Positions 9,184-21,083 of a DNA stretch of 27,689 nucleotides are shown here, in pieces; position 1 is the first letter of the stretch; every line of letters starts with the position of its first letter. Source of the stretch: Parachlorella kessleri (lineage: Eukaryota; Chlorophyta; Trebouxiophyceae; Chlorellales; Chlorellaceae); the NCBI GenBank assembly GCA_001598975.1, contig BBXU01001585.1:1-27689 (forward strand). The letters are read 5' to 3'. Made by a program: the position numbers and the translations under genes. Below the pieces are notes generated by a model that was not told where the DNA came from, ran no database searches, and saw only the letters and a program-made list of their open reading frames with translations.

Positions 9184-11881
9184 TCAATCCCAGCCGAGCA
9201 TCTTGGCAATAAGTTCATGGAGGCTGGAATACATGCCGACCCCTGAGAGGCCAAACGCCAGGGGCACCAGTGCCCAGCACAGGCAGCGCTCCCATGCAGG
9301 CAGCTTGAGCAGCTTGAGGGAGAAGAGGGCCGGCAGCGCGTATGCTGCCGCCAAGTCACCGACCGACGAGATCAGGGCCACTACTATTGTGAAGTACTGC
9401 ACAGCACAGTAGTGATGTAGAGAGCGGTCAGGGATGACGGCGGGGAGTTTGAGGGTCAGTCGTGCCAGCAAAGTTGCACCACAGCACTAGTCAGTTGCTG
9501 GTACTGCTCTAGGTGGATTGCGTTTGCACAAGGAAAGCACGTACTGGGCTCAGCAACAATGTCTACCAGCAAGTCCACTGCATGCCACGCTATATGCAGT
9601 GCACAGTCTCAATGACACAAAAGCAGGCGCAAGTGAGTGACGCAGATACTCCACGTTGAGGTGCTGCTCACCGGGAAAGTGTAGGCAACCAGGAAGCAGA
9701 AGGCCAGCCCTATGCAGCTGGTGGCGGCCCACGAGCCACGATGCGAGCTGCTATCCTGGTGGGAGGTGGGCACCCCATGCGCCGCAGCAAGTAGGTGCAG
9801 CACCAGGTCGGTCCACACGTTGATGTTGATCTGCGGCAGTGAGAACGGGCATGGTGCTTGATGGAAGTGTGTAAAGTGGCCCTCTCACCTCTCCCCCAGT
9901 GTTTCTCCCACACCGGGCGCCCGACTTGCAGACATGGTCAGGGATGAAGTACAGTAAACGCCCGGCATGCTGCAGAGTCTAAGGCAAGGCCCAGCGGGGA
10001 GTCGCACACAGGCCTGCCTGCCGCCTGTGTGCTCACCGCGTACGCCACCACGCAGTGGAGGAAGAGCAGCCCGTTCATGGTGACCGACCAGGCGTCGTAG
10101 GGCAGCACCGACGTGATGGGCCTGCTGAGGTCAAAGTTGGAGCCCAGCTTGAGGTAGCCGACGGCGCCCAGGGCCAGGTAGCAGGCAGTCATGAACACCG
10201 CACCCACGCCCGCCACCTTCCTGAAGTCGCTGCGCCGCCGCATGCCAGAGATGTACCTGCGACGCGGACATGGGGGCACCCGTGAGGATCGGTAACTGAC
10301 GTCTGGAGGACTTCGCACAGGCGGTGCTCTGCCGACAGGTACTTGCTACATTGCAGCAGGTGTAGGGCAGTCAGGTGTATGAGTGCAGCAAAAGTCTCGG
10401 GGCCCTGCATCGCCTACTGCCCGAGGAGCGGCAGAACCACTGCCCTGACTACTGCACTAAATTGGCAGACTGCCCATATACTGCCACTACCCTGCCACAG
10501 CGCACCTCATCCAGTTGGCCGCTCCTCCATAGGCAAACACCACATCCATGAACGCCACTAGGCCCATCCGCAGCGATGTGCCGGAGCCGGGGCTGGGTTC
10601 GGCTGCTGCGGCAAGCGGCAGGCCGTTGGCTGGCAGCATCACAATCTTGAGCAGGACAATCAGCACTGAGGCCACCATGGAAAGTGTGCCTGCCAAGGAG
10701 AGCCAGCCCACCTGCAATAGCGTGGGCGTGGGGTTGCTTGGCAGCAGGCAGGAATTAAGGGGAAGGTGTTACCCTTGGTAGACAACTTCTAAAGACAGCA
10801 CCTATATGCTACGTGACGGCCAACCACATCAAACCACAGAGCTGCCCATATCCCCCCTGCTTGGTATCGCACCCAGGCAGGAACCTATGCCTGCATGGTC
10901 CCTGCATGTCGAGTGCAGCCTCTATCTCCTGCCAATCCACCCACCTCTTCCAACTGCCGCACTTGCGCCAACGGCAGCATAATTGCCAGCACAACACCAT
11001 GCACTGCCAGCGGACTCAGCCTGCCGGGCCCCAGGATGGTGAGCAGGCTCTCTGTACATGTTATCTGGAAGATCACCGGAGTGATCAAGATGCAGGCATA
11101 GATGGTGGCAAAAACCAGCCGCTGGCCTGCCCTGCCGAAGGCTGCTTTGCCGAACTGGTCAAAGACCTCCACCCTGGGGAAGGCGGTGGCCAGACGGGCA
11201 AACAAGAGGCCGCTGTACCAGACACCCAGCGTGCACACTGCCAGGGCCCCCGTGGCGACCCCTGGGCCTAGCCGGGCATAGTCCGCTGGCAGCGCTAGGG
11301 CACCTGCCAGCAGCAGAGCCAACACAAGGTTGGCAGGTGTCTTTCACGCAGGTGTTTCTGTGCAGGGACATGCGCTACGCCCAAAGGGTTCAAACGCTGC
11401 TCTACTATACCCAGGCCAAAGAAGACTTATCATGCTCGGGCGCCCCGGCAGGTGCCAGCTAGCCGAGCTCCCCACGCACCTAGCCCGAACATATCGCCAA
11501 GCAAGATAGCTGTTGTGAGAGGCCAAGAATTGCCAGTGCTGCAACCAGCGTCCTCATCATGCTGCTGGCCTGCAACACAGTGCCTTGACGGTGGTGGGCA
11601 ATAGCGCAGGTTTCAAGTTGCCAGGCTGCCTAGAGCAGGTCTTGCTGCGGTGCAGCATGCTGTCTACCCTACTACTAGGAAGCAGAGGATGGGCGCTGAC
11701 AAAAAGTAGTCTGATCACAGGAAGCAGGGAGGCTACGACCAATTGTTGCCACTAGCGCCGACACAACACGCAACTACTCACTTTCGTCGTTTGCGGCGCA
11801 GTGATCAGAAGGAGAGCTGCTATCCTTAACGTCTACGGCAGTGCGTAGCAGGGGAGCCTCCAAGTCCGAAAGGGCCGCCAT
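9184..11881 (-). CDS. AAAP-family amino acid transporter 2 (AVT-like), tandem paralogue
   Basis: Seven exons on the minus strand: 11881-11782, 11569-11480, 11303-10945, 10711-10506, 10256-10037, 9830-9672, 9396-9184. They sum to 1347 nt, 448 residues, in phase throughout. It begins MAALSDLEAPLL and continues as a hydrophobic multi-pass protein: AILLGDMFGLGALALPADYA (TM1), GVWYSGLLFARL, MLPLAQVRQLEE, FMDVVFAYGGAANWMR, RPITSVLPYDAW, LAFCFLVAYTFP and SSVGDLAAAYALPALF. The blocks align one to one with transporter 1 (for example FAYGG.NWMR and P.TSVLP.D.W), so the two are tandem paralogues, but sequence is well diverged and intron positions differ. It is expected to be a proton-coupled amino acid carrier in the plasma or vacuolar membrane. 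Exons 1 and 2 are short and less conserved, so the N terminus is the least certain part. Confidence 0.87.
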
Positions 11882-12200
11882 GTACACTGCGCCGGCTGTC
11901 CAAGGCCGCAGTGCTGCAAGGTGCGAGTTATGGCCCTGTATCAAGTCGTTACTATAGGTATTGGGCCAGCTACCGAACTAGTAACTGTGGGAAGGCCCGT
12001 AGCATGGCCCGTAGCAGCCTCGTCTCTCCGTGGGGGTTTTAGGAGGGGGTCTCCAGGTAATGCATTTCAGCTTTCACAGACGAGGCACCAGCCAGGCTAC
12101 TTGGACTGCCCAACCCGCAACCGGGCCAAGTGCAGGGCCAAAGTCCACCTTGTCCATCCAAAGCCTCTAAGCTTAAACCGCACAACACCTAATAAAAGGG
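11882..12200. other. Short spacer between RRP46 and transporter 2
   Basis: 319 bp between the stop codon of RRP46 (12201) and the start codon of transporter 2 (11881), both on the minus strand. It must hold the RRP46 3' UTR and the transporter promoter. No minus-strand TGTAA is visible here. No gene is supported. Confidence 0.4.
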
Positions 12201-13810
12201 CTACTGCAGCACCAGTGCAAAGGCTTTATTTATAGACAACCGTAAGAAGCCCGCTAGCTTCTGGCTCCCCCGCCAAGAGGCTTCAAGCATGTCTTGCAGG
12301 TCATCAGAGCTCATGCGCCCTTTGGTGTACAGTGTCAGCACCCCTGGTGGGGACGGGCTGCTGTTGGGGTCCACATCGGCTGCTGATGAAAATGGGAAGG
12401 CGAAGCACCCTGCCGCTGCCCCTTCCGCCTGCATGCAGGGTTCTGTGTGCACAGTGAAGCAAACCCAGGCAACACCAAGCACTTACACAGAGCTTTGGCT
12501 CAAAACATCCTTGCCGTAAGGCACGGCTGTATACCAACACATCCTTGAAAAACAGCGTCGCGATTGACCTGCAGCCTGTACCACCAAGCAGTCGCAACTC
12601 AAGCCAGGCACGGTCAGCATACCTTCTCCTCTTGAAGTGTGGGGTCCAGTAATAGTTGCTTCTCTTTGCTGAGCGCCACAGTCACAGCCGCTACAACAGC
12701 AGGTAGGTTGGTATTAAAACCATGGCCCAACACGCAACCAGCATCATAGCACAGGTAAGGATGCCTGGCAGACATTGGAACATGAAAAGGCACCCGGTGG
12801 CTGTGCCTGTAAGCCAGTGCACTGCGGTGCCCACCAACACAAGGCCCGGGGGTGTTCTGGCTAAGCCTTAGCACCCAATAGCTTACCAAATATGTGCTTC
12901 ATTGGCACACCAGCATCGATAAGAGCAGCACAGACTGCATTGAGTGCGCAGGAGAGCAAGGCACCGTCACTGGAGACTACCTGCGTCATGACAGTGCACC
13001 CATCGATGCCAGGGGTTAGTCCCTTCCCAAGGATGTAGGACAGTACTTATCACACTATCCACCCTTTGCCATGGCAGGATGCAGAAAGCCTGGGGCAAGC
13101 ACTGCATGCCCATTTAGCTCACATGAACAGCAACAGCTCCATTCACCTGGAGAACTATCTGTATGAGAGTCCTGGGGTGCAATGCGGCAACAATCACACC
13201 CTGGACTGTCTGCCTGATGATGTTCTCATAGTGCTTGTCCGCGCTTCCTGCAGAAGCGCAGATCATACAGCATCAATCTTTAGCTCCAGCTTGGACTGCC
13301 TTGGCCCACAAGAACGACCTAAATGAGGTAGGCCACCAACTGAGCTACTCCACACTCCACTTGACACCGTGTTGACCTGTCACTCCCGCTCGAGGTTTGA
13401 AAATCACTTCCACGGTTGCTTCCTCCGAGCTCTCCTTATTTGCTGTGGTCTCCAAGGGGCCATACACTGCCGCCAAGACGATGCTATTCTCCTGGGCCCA
13501 CTGGGCTGAACCGTCAGCCCTGCTCAGCACGCCCGTCTCGCAGTGCAGCCTCCTGATGGGACACACCCAGCAAGAAACAGGGGGGTCACGTCAATATGAG
13601 TCGGTGAAAAGTGGTATGCATTGACACCTTCACCATCTCTAGGACACGGAATAGAAGAACAAGCTCATTGGTACACAGGTTGACACATGCCAAGTGCCGC
13701 AACAGCCTCAGCTCCGCCAACCAAGGTACTGTCATAGGTGCTGGTATGCCGCGGGCCAACCTTATTTGTGCGGCGGTGCGGCCATCAGGGCGCATGGTTT
13801 CGGTCGTCAT
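12201..13810 (-). CDS. RRP46: Exosome core subunit RRP46 (RNase PH-like)
   Basis: Six exons on the minus strand: 13810-13761, 13552-13377, 13247-13147, 12980-12887, 12690-12623, 12428-12201. They sum to 717 nt, 238 residues, very close to the plant RRP46 length. The order of landmarks matches RRP46/EXOSC5: [95 protein letters not shown], then [11 protein letters not shown] and a C-terminal helix. RRP46 is one of six RNase PH-like subunits of the ring of the eukaryotic RNA exosome (nucleus and cytoplasm), a structural scaffold for 3'-5' RNA processing and decay. The start may be Met 13810 or Met 13795 (MRPDGR) in the same frame. The donor after exon 2 (GTCAAC) is weak but is the one that keeps phase and family alignment. 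Confidence 0.92.
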
Positions 13811-14168
13811 TGGTCAGGCATCCAAGCAGGGATCAGATGTGGTACTGTCTGCGTCTTCCTATGTGCAAGCTTATGGCAGAATTGAACTAACTGTGCCCAC
13901 CCGTCAGGGAGCAAAGCAGCAGCGTAGCATTGGGCGCTTGGACCCACACATAGCCACAAATAGACACACCGCTTCTCTATACATGACTAGTGATTTACTT
14001 GATTGACACCACCAGCCTTAATCGTGGACTGCTCGGAGCGCAGGAAAACCGACCAGGCCTTCCGATAAGAACGTGGGAGTGCAGTGCTGCCTATGGGGCT
14101 GGCCTTCCTTCGTTGATAGACAAATCTTAACAGAAACTTTGGAAAAAGACGTACGCAGCATAGCCAGG
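13811..14168. promoter_or_regulatory. Divergent promoter region RRP46 / ABC1K6
   Basis: 358 bp separate the start codons of the minus-strand RRP46 (13810) and the plus-strand ABC1K kinase (14169). Both promoters must lie here unless 5' UTR introns exist. No clear TATA box or shared motif was recognised. If the kinase starts at the upstream in-frame Met 14073 the spacer shrinks to 262 bp. Confidence 0.5.
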
Positions 14169-17100
14169 ATGAATCGTGCAGGCTTGGGGTGCCCCTCCTT
14201 GCAGCCATGCAATAGTGCAGCCCAGCTGGGGAGGAGCAGGAGAATGGGAGCTCCGCTAAGGCTAGGAGGGACACGTGCTGCTATTGGTCGACACCCTGTT
14301 AAAGTGCTCGCAGCAGCACAAACAGCTCAGGTTAGTGGTTGACGCCAAGTGGGTGGTCGACAGCCTGGCTGCCTTTGCTTGGGCAGCTGTGCAGCAAGGA
14401 GTCCCACCAGCAAATGCTCTCTCACGTTGGACTTCCCTGCAGCAGTCGGGCTCGTTCCGGCAGATGTCTACCCAGATGAAAGGTGTCCGCTCCTCACTGG
14501 AGGAGCAGATGGGGGAGAATGAGCAGCTGCGGGTGTTCATGTCCTCCCTGCGGGGCTCCAACCTCTCGGATGCGGATTTTGCAGATTCCAGCGTACAGGT
14601 AGGTACTGCACCACGACTGTCACAGGAAGCCATATATATCATGTACAGTCCAGTCAGGTGGAGGCCATGGTCGAGCATGCCCAATTTTCCGGCCTGCAGT
14701 AGCCGGACTTGTGGGTATCCTGTCCCTGCCATAACTCACTCTGTCTGCCTGCCCTCGTGCCCTGTATCTGCGCTGCCGTTCCAGCCCCAACCTGTGCTGT
14801 GCCTGCTGAGGCGTCTTGCTTTGCTGGCGCTGACAGATGCGGCTGGTGGAGGTGACGGAGGGCCCTGAGGGTGACAGCCTTCCCCTCGAGTATGACCCGG
14901 CGAGGATTGCAGACTACTGGGGTCGCCGCCCTGTGGCGGTCACCACTCGCATCCTGCAGCTGCTAGGTGAGAGCACGATGTGCGTGCTGGTGTGACGGGC
15001 CGGGGTCCGGGAAAGACACGACGGGGCGTGTGGAGAGGGGTGGCATGCATACACCGGATCATGGAGACGGGGACAGCAACCGGTGGCAGCCCAACGTGCA
15101 CAGTGTGGCAAGTCTGGCTCTGCATGAAGTCATGGTGATGTGCCCAGGGCACTCATTTGCAGTTGATGGAACGGACAAGCTTTCGTGAGCCCTGTGTGTG
15201 ACATGTAACCATTGCAGGCATTGCTGGCGGCTTCCTGAGTCGGCTCGCCGTTGATTACCTGCGGGGGGACCTTGAGAAGACGCAAGTGCAGCGGGCGATT
15301 GACCTGCGTAACATCATGACTTCCCTGGGGCCGGCTTATGTGAGTGTGGCAATGAGAATCGCCATGCAGCCTGCTGTGTGGTGTTGTGCGTGCCATCACA
15401 CCTTGTCGGTCTCACCAGGCCCTCACTGTGAATCGGGGTGTACGGCCATGGCCAGCAGGGCCTGTCTGCTAGCGCAGCACAGCATCACCTGTGCAAGGTA
15501 CTTTTGTCGCGTGCTTGTGCAGATCAAGCTTGGGCAGGCTTTGTCCATCCGCCCTGACCTGCTTAACCCTGCAGCCATGTATGAGCTGCAAAAGCTATGC
15601 GACAAGGTGAGGTGGCGATGCCGGACTGTTGTGGCAGGCAATAGATGGTTGATAGCGTCCCCTACAACGGCAGGCTTGCATGGGGAGTGCCGCAGGGATG
15701 GGGGACTGCCCCCCTGCTCACAAGACTGCAGGATGCAGCCGCCCAAACTCGTTGCTCATGATGACCCAGTAGGGCTTGCATGCGTGCAGGTACCCAGCTT
15801 TGACAGCAAGGTGGCCATGGACATGATTGCAGCGGAGCTGGGGCAGCCTTGGCAGGAAATCTACGCGGAGCTGTCGCCAGAGCCCATTGGTGAGGGCAGG
15901 CTTGAACGGCTGGAGGTCCATCTGTGCCCCCGCATGCTGGGGTGGTTGGTGTAGGACGGTGTCGTGGCTGCAGGCTACCGGAACTACCTGTGTCTGGGGC
16001 TTCACCGGGCCGCTGTCAGCGCTCCCTGCCATGCCTCCCGGGAGGCATCACCCACCGGGCTGTCTTGCGGTCAACACGCCTGAGGCTGGCCTCGCTCTGG
16101 TAGTAGTAGTTCACTGACTAGATGTCAATGGCCAGCCGGGGGCTGGGTGTGTGCAAAGCTTAAGTCGCCTCTGCCCCTGCCTGCCTGCAGCTGCCGCCTC
16201 CCTGGGCCAGGTGTACAAGGGGCGGCTCCACACCGGCGAGGCGGTGGCCGTGAAGGTGCAGCGGCCGTACGTGCTGGAGACCGTCACCGTGGACCTCTTC
16301 ATCATACGCAGGATCGGGCTGGCCTTGCGGGAGTTCCCCCAGTTCACACAGGTGGGCACGTGGGGCCGGTGGCTGGCCGAGCCTGGGTATGTTTGGACAG
16401 CGTGCTAGAACCATCACCTGGGTTCCTGGGAGTGAAGCCCTTGTCACAACAAGGTGCCGACACGCCATTTGTTTGCTTGCCTGCCTGCAGCGAGTGGACG
16501 TGGTGGCCCTACTGGACGAGTGGTAAGTCAATGCCGCCCCAGCAGCGTTGCAGCCATAGAGCCTGCGCCGCCCTTGCACCATGGAGAGCGATTCTGCCGC
16601 TTGCCTGGCTGTTTCAAGAAGGAGATATGCTTGTGCGCAGACGTGAAGCCTGCATGTCAGCAGCCCTTGAGTGGGCCACTTATAGTTCGTCAAGCCTAGG
16701 ATCCCTCTTGGACTGCTGTGCAGGGCCTCACGCTTTTTTGAGGAGTTGGATTATGTGCGAGAGGGCAACAATGGCACCATTTTTGCCGAGCAGATGCGAG
16801 TGGACCTGCCGCAGGTGTGTCAGCCAGCGCTGCAAGCGCAAGCGACAAGGCTCGACTGTGTTGGGTGTGGTGGAAGTCGGCACATGCTTTGCTGGTGTAC
16901 CGTGCTGCTGCGCGGTATTGTGCAAATGGGTTGACCACCTGCCCGCCTTGCCCTGCCCTGCCTAGGATGTGTGCTATTATAAGCCCTACAGTCCTACACA
17001 GGCAGCGGCCGCAGCTCCCTGCTGCGGCTTATCTACCTCACCAGGTGAGCGCTTGAGTGTTTTTGCACGGCTTCCGGCGCAGGTGGTGGTGCCCAGGACG

Positions 17101-20100
17101 TATGAGCAGTTCACCTCGCGGCGCGTGCTGACCACCTCCTGGCTGGACGGCGAGAAGCTGAGCCAGAGCAAGGCTAACGATGTGGGCAAGCTGGTCAACA
17201 TCGGCGTCATCTGCTACCTCAAGCAGCTGCTGGACACAGGTGGGACAGCCAGGCAGGGTGGACGGGCGGGTGGGTGGAGAGGAAAACTGCAGGGGTGGTT
17301 GGTGGCTGTTGCACCGCCGGTTCCAGGGCGGCGGGGAGCATTACGCATCCTGGGATTTAAGCCCATGAGGCTGCACAATGGAGTGCCGTGAAGCTCCCTG
17401 CCCATCCCAGTGCTGCTGCCAGTAGAGGTAAGGGCTGTTCACAGGGCACCCCCAGTCACCTGTGCGCTGCCATGCGCCCTGAGCACTTGGTCCGTGGGTG
17501 TGCTGCGTGCGTGCAGGGTTCTTCCACGCGGACCCCCACCCGGGCAACCTGATCCGCACCCCCGATGGCCGCCTGGCCATCCTGGACTTTGGGCTCATGG
17601 CACAGGTGGGCGGGTGGGTGGGTGGGTGCGTGCGTGCGTGCATGCGTAGATTGCTGGGTCGGGATGTTCGGTGGATGGGTGGATGGTTGGGGTGTTGCTT
17701 GGTGCAGCTCTTGTGGATCTGGCTTCATCCATGGCTGTCTAGTTCTCGGCTGCCCTGACAAGGAATTGCTGCGCCTCACGCTTGTGAAGTTGAGGAGGTT
17801 GCCGCCCCGCAGCATGTGGAATGGGCTCCTCCTGGGCCCCGGACCAGCCAGCAATGCCAGCCGTGTCTTAACTGACCTTGTGCGTGTGCATGTGCGTGTG
17901 TGCACAGGTGAGTGACGACGTCAAGTACGGGATGATAGAGGCCATCAGCCACCTCATCCACCGCGACTACGAGGCGATCGTGCAGGACTTTGTGACCCTG
18001 GACTTCATACCGCCAGGCACAGACCTCAGGCCCATCCTGCCGGTGCTGGCAAAGGTGCGACCAGGGGTCATGTGGTTGGTTGCCATGCGGGCTTTGCTGT
18101 GGTGTTGTTGGGCGGTGCGCGGGTGCCTTGGTGGTGTAGGTGGGTGTGATTCAAGGGCAGGCTGCGTGTACACTGGCTTGTACGCCGCTGCATGCCCCAA
18201 CAGCTGCCTATGCACTCCTGCGGCCGCCACATGTGGGCCTCAGCCGTCTCACTCCCACCCACTCACAGCTAACCACACCGCTGGACCTGTGTGCACCTAG
18301 TCCCTGCAATGGCCAACCTGCCGCTGCTGCGCCGGTGCAGGTGTTTGACCAGGCGCTGGAGGGCGGGGGTGCCAAGAACTTCAACTTCCAGGAGCTGGCG
18401 GCTGACCTGGCGCAGATCACCTTTGACTACCCCTTCAGGATCCCCCCCTACTTTGCCATCGTAATCCGGGCCATAGGTGTGCCAACCTTAGCGTTTGGCC
18501 AACTTTAGCGTTTGGGTGTGTTGTGTTATAAGCATGGTCTGCCCTGCTTCTTATGTCTTTCACCCTACCTGCGGAAGTGGGGCTGCATGCTCAGGCTGCA
18601 TGAGTGTCTCAAGCTGTGCAGCTAGAATGCGCCCCCCCCCCCCCACCCACACACACACATGCTGCTCGGTGTGACTTGTTCCTGTTCCTGCGCTGGCATC
18701 CCACACAAGCTTGGATTGCTGCAATCAGGGCACCCGCGTACGTAACTGACCCTCACACAATACCCAGCACCTGGTTCATGGCTGCCCGAGGCGTGCGTGC
18801 GCCCTGCAGGCGTGCTGGAGGGGATCGCGCTGGTGGGCGACCCCGACTTTGCGCTGGTGGACGAGGCCTACCCCTACCTCTCCAAGCGCCTCATGACTGA
18901 CGACTCACCCAGACTGCGCGAGGCGCTGCGCTACATGGTGGGTGGCGGGAAGGCGGGCGGATAGATGGAAGGGAGGGCGGGCGAGCGAGCGATGGAAGAG
19001 AAGACTGCTCATACTGCGGGGTTCTGGGAGGCCTACTTGGCTTGAGGGATTGGTGCGGCGCTGCCAGCGCGCAAGGGTCCCTGCTGCTCTGCACTTGCAT
19101 GGTCGGGTCAGGGAACAGTCGCCGGCACAAACAGCACACACGCGATGGCTAACTGCCGGATGGGCCCCTGCGTGGGCTCGGTCGTGTAGGGACGAGGCAG
19201 CTCCGGAGGCAGTATTAAACTCCCCGCCGTTCTAGCAGCAGCTGACCCCGGCACCGACCCCTGCCTGACGCTGCCTGCCTGTCATGGGGGTGCCGCGCAG
19301 GTGTACGGCCGCGACTCAGTGTTTGACGCCGACCGCCTGATCGACCTCCTGGTGGCCTTTGAGACCTTCACCGAGAGGTCCAAGTCTGCCAGGGGCAACC
19401 TGGACCTGGACCCAGAGTACATCCACGCCATTGACCTGCCGCCCTCCTCCCCGGCAGCGGCCGCCCTCGCCAGCGGCACCAGCACCAGCATCAGCGCCGA
19501 CAGGGTTCCCGTCGGCAGCGCGGGCACGCCTGGCCTGCCCCCGGCCAGGGCGGGCGCTCCTCCCCAGTGGGGCCTGCCGATGCCCTGGCCCAACGCGCTG
19601 CCGCTTGCTGCCGCTGCCCCGCTGGTCAGCCTGGCGCCCTTTGTGGGGCAGGCACCCGCCAGCGGCAGCAGCGGGAGCGAGACTGCACGGACACGCGAGG
19701 CACTGAGGTGCGCCCCCAACGGCCAGCTTTGCTTTGAAATGACTTGTGCGGTGGAAACAGGGCGGCTTGCTGGTGGCTCTGCTTATCGAACATCGGTCGC
19801 CGGTGGAAGCGGCTGGCTTGGCCTGAGTTGATCTTCTCAGCATGCCTTCCGACTTAATGTATGCGTTGAGGCCCGTGCTGCAGGTTTGTCTTCTCTCCAG
19901 AGGGTGCCTTCTTCCGTGACTTCCTCACAAACGAGCTGGTCAGGTCAATTGATGCACTGTCGAGGGAGCAGCTCCTGCAGCTGCTGACGGTGCTGGGGCT
20001 GCAGAACGCACGCCTGCCCCTGCTGCTGCCTGGCGCCCGCAAGTGAGTGGAGTGCTGGCGTAAACCAACTGTCTCTGCTTGCCATTGGTTGCATGCACCT

Positions 20101-20521
20101 TGCAATGGACCTCGCTGCATGCGATGTGCTCCCAGCCATTTGCAGCATGATGCCTAACACTCGCGTTCCTGACCTCGTCACGACCCACGACCTAGTCACA
20201 TGCTGGTAAGCTGCCCCTAGCCACTTGCGTGCTTACTTTTATGCTGCTGGCCCCCGCCCCCCCTTGCGCTGTAGGCTGTTTCTCGCGGTGGCGCCTACCA
20301 TCACGCCAGAGGACCGCCGAGTGGTGGAGAACGTAGCCAAGCTGGTGGACTTTTTGACAGGTGGCAGCACGCTGCGCCTGCTGGGCCCCGGTGGGGACCC
20401 TGCTGCGCTACGTGAGCTGCTGCCTTTCCTTCCCTCCGTCGCCACGCAGATGGTCCCAGAGGTGTCGCGCAAGCTGCTCAGCCGCATCTCAGCCCGCCTG
20501 ATTCGCGAGGTGTTCATCTGA
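14169..20521 (+). CDS. ABC1K6: ABC1K6-type atypical kinase (UbiB/ADCK family), plastid
   Basis: Seventeen exons: 14169-14330, 14443-14598, 14837-14966, 15218-15339, 15523-15606, 15790-15889, 16191-16351, 16491-16522, 16724-16814, 17083-17239, 17517-17605, 17908-18054, 18341-18476, 18810-18937, 19301-19707, 19884-20042, 20275-20521. They sum to 2508 nt, 835 residues, every junction in phase. The N terminus (MNRAGLG... to KVLAAAQ) looks like a chloroplast transit peptide. Family signatures: KLGQ (192-195, the KxGQ motif), AAAS (252-255, replacing the glycine loop), VAVK (Lys 273), HADPHPGN (402-409) and DFG (422-424). Blocks such as LDTGFFHADPHPGN and NFQELAADLAQITFDYPFR and the C-terminal PEDRRVVENVAKLVDFLT match land-plant ABC1K6. 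ABC1 kinases act in plastid prenylquinone/lipid metabolism and stress, many at plastoglobules; the substrate is unknown. Exon 15 adds a Pro/Ala/Ser-rich linker of roughly 70-90 residues. A longer in-frame start at 14073 is possible. Confidence 0.93.
17606..17646 (+). repeat. G-rich GGGT/GCGT microsatellite at an intron donor
   Basis: Directly at the donor of ABC1K6 exon 11 the intron opens with repeated GGGT units (five GGG runs) followed by GCGT units. The G runs are closely spaced enough to form a G-quadruplex in RNA or DNA. It is a simple-sequence repeat. Confidence 0.8.
18632..18659 (+). repeat. C13 run followed by (AC)n in an intron
   Basis: A run of 13 C at 18632-18644 is followed by ACCC and a short (AC)n tract. 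It lies in the intron after exon 13 of the ABC1K6 gene. Its length may be unreliable in an assembly. Confidence 0.85.
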
Positions 20522-21078
20522 GGTGAGGCTGGTTGAGAGGCAGGTGGCAGGGATCGGGGCGTGCACGCTACTACGGTGGTGAATAGTGATTTGTTATGAG
20601 TGGTTGCAGTTGTGGGAGCCGGGGTGTTTTCACAAGGCGGTGGCTGCTGCACATGTCCATGACGAATGCTGGTCCGATTACAAAGGTGCGCTGACTTCCT
20701 TCGCTGTGGGCGGAGCAGGATGTACGTCCTCTGACTAGGCTCATTTGATTGGCAGAACTGTATAGCATCGATGAAGCCCCATGCATTTGCCGATTTCATG
20801 TGCCTATTGGCCCAGGTTTCATTTAACAAATGTGACATTCATTGTAGTCAGTCCTTGTATTAAGTCCTTTGCTGCGAAGACCTATTGAGCTGCGTGGTCA
20901 CTTCTGCTGGGAAGTTGCTGTTGTTTATGAGGCTTGTGCTGATCATGCATACCACAGGAGATAGTACTGCGAGCATACATCTCGATGGCACAGTGCCGTT
21001 TGGGATCTGTGCATGACTGTTGACTTGGCGCCTTCTCTATGGTCTTGCCTATCAGCCTGTCGTCCTTTGCTGTTTGGT

Positions 21079-21083
21079 GTAAA
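21079..21083 (+). promoter_or_regulatory. Candidate TGTAA polyadenylation signal (ABC1K6)
   Basis: TGTAA followed by an A-run, the only plus-strand copy I found between the ABC1K6 stop and the dUTPase gene. Assigned by analogy with green-algal genes. Confidence 0.45.

Noticed and set aside
13611..14006. 131-codon plus-strand open frame
   Set aside because: It overlaps RRP46 exon 1 and its first intron on the opposite strand and continues into the divergent promoter; no family features.
14275..14342. Open frame through the first ABC1K6 intron as alternative N terminus
   Set aside because: It starts with GTG, not ATG. The MNRAGLG exon gives a transit-peptide-like start and splices in phase to the conserved downstream exon.
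16147..16965. 272-codon plus-strand open frame
   Set aside because: It crosses three ABC1K6 exons in the wrong frame and reads through introns; the kinase signatures are in another frame.
19282..19843. Overlapping 145- and 175-codon minus-strand frames
   Set aside because: Both are shadows of exon 15 of ABC1K6, whose sense frame matches conserved family blocks on either side.
20239..20838. 199-codon minus-strand open frame
   Set aside because: It is antisense to the last ABC1K6 exon and its 3' UTR; composition reflects the GC-rich sense codons and no family feature is seen.
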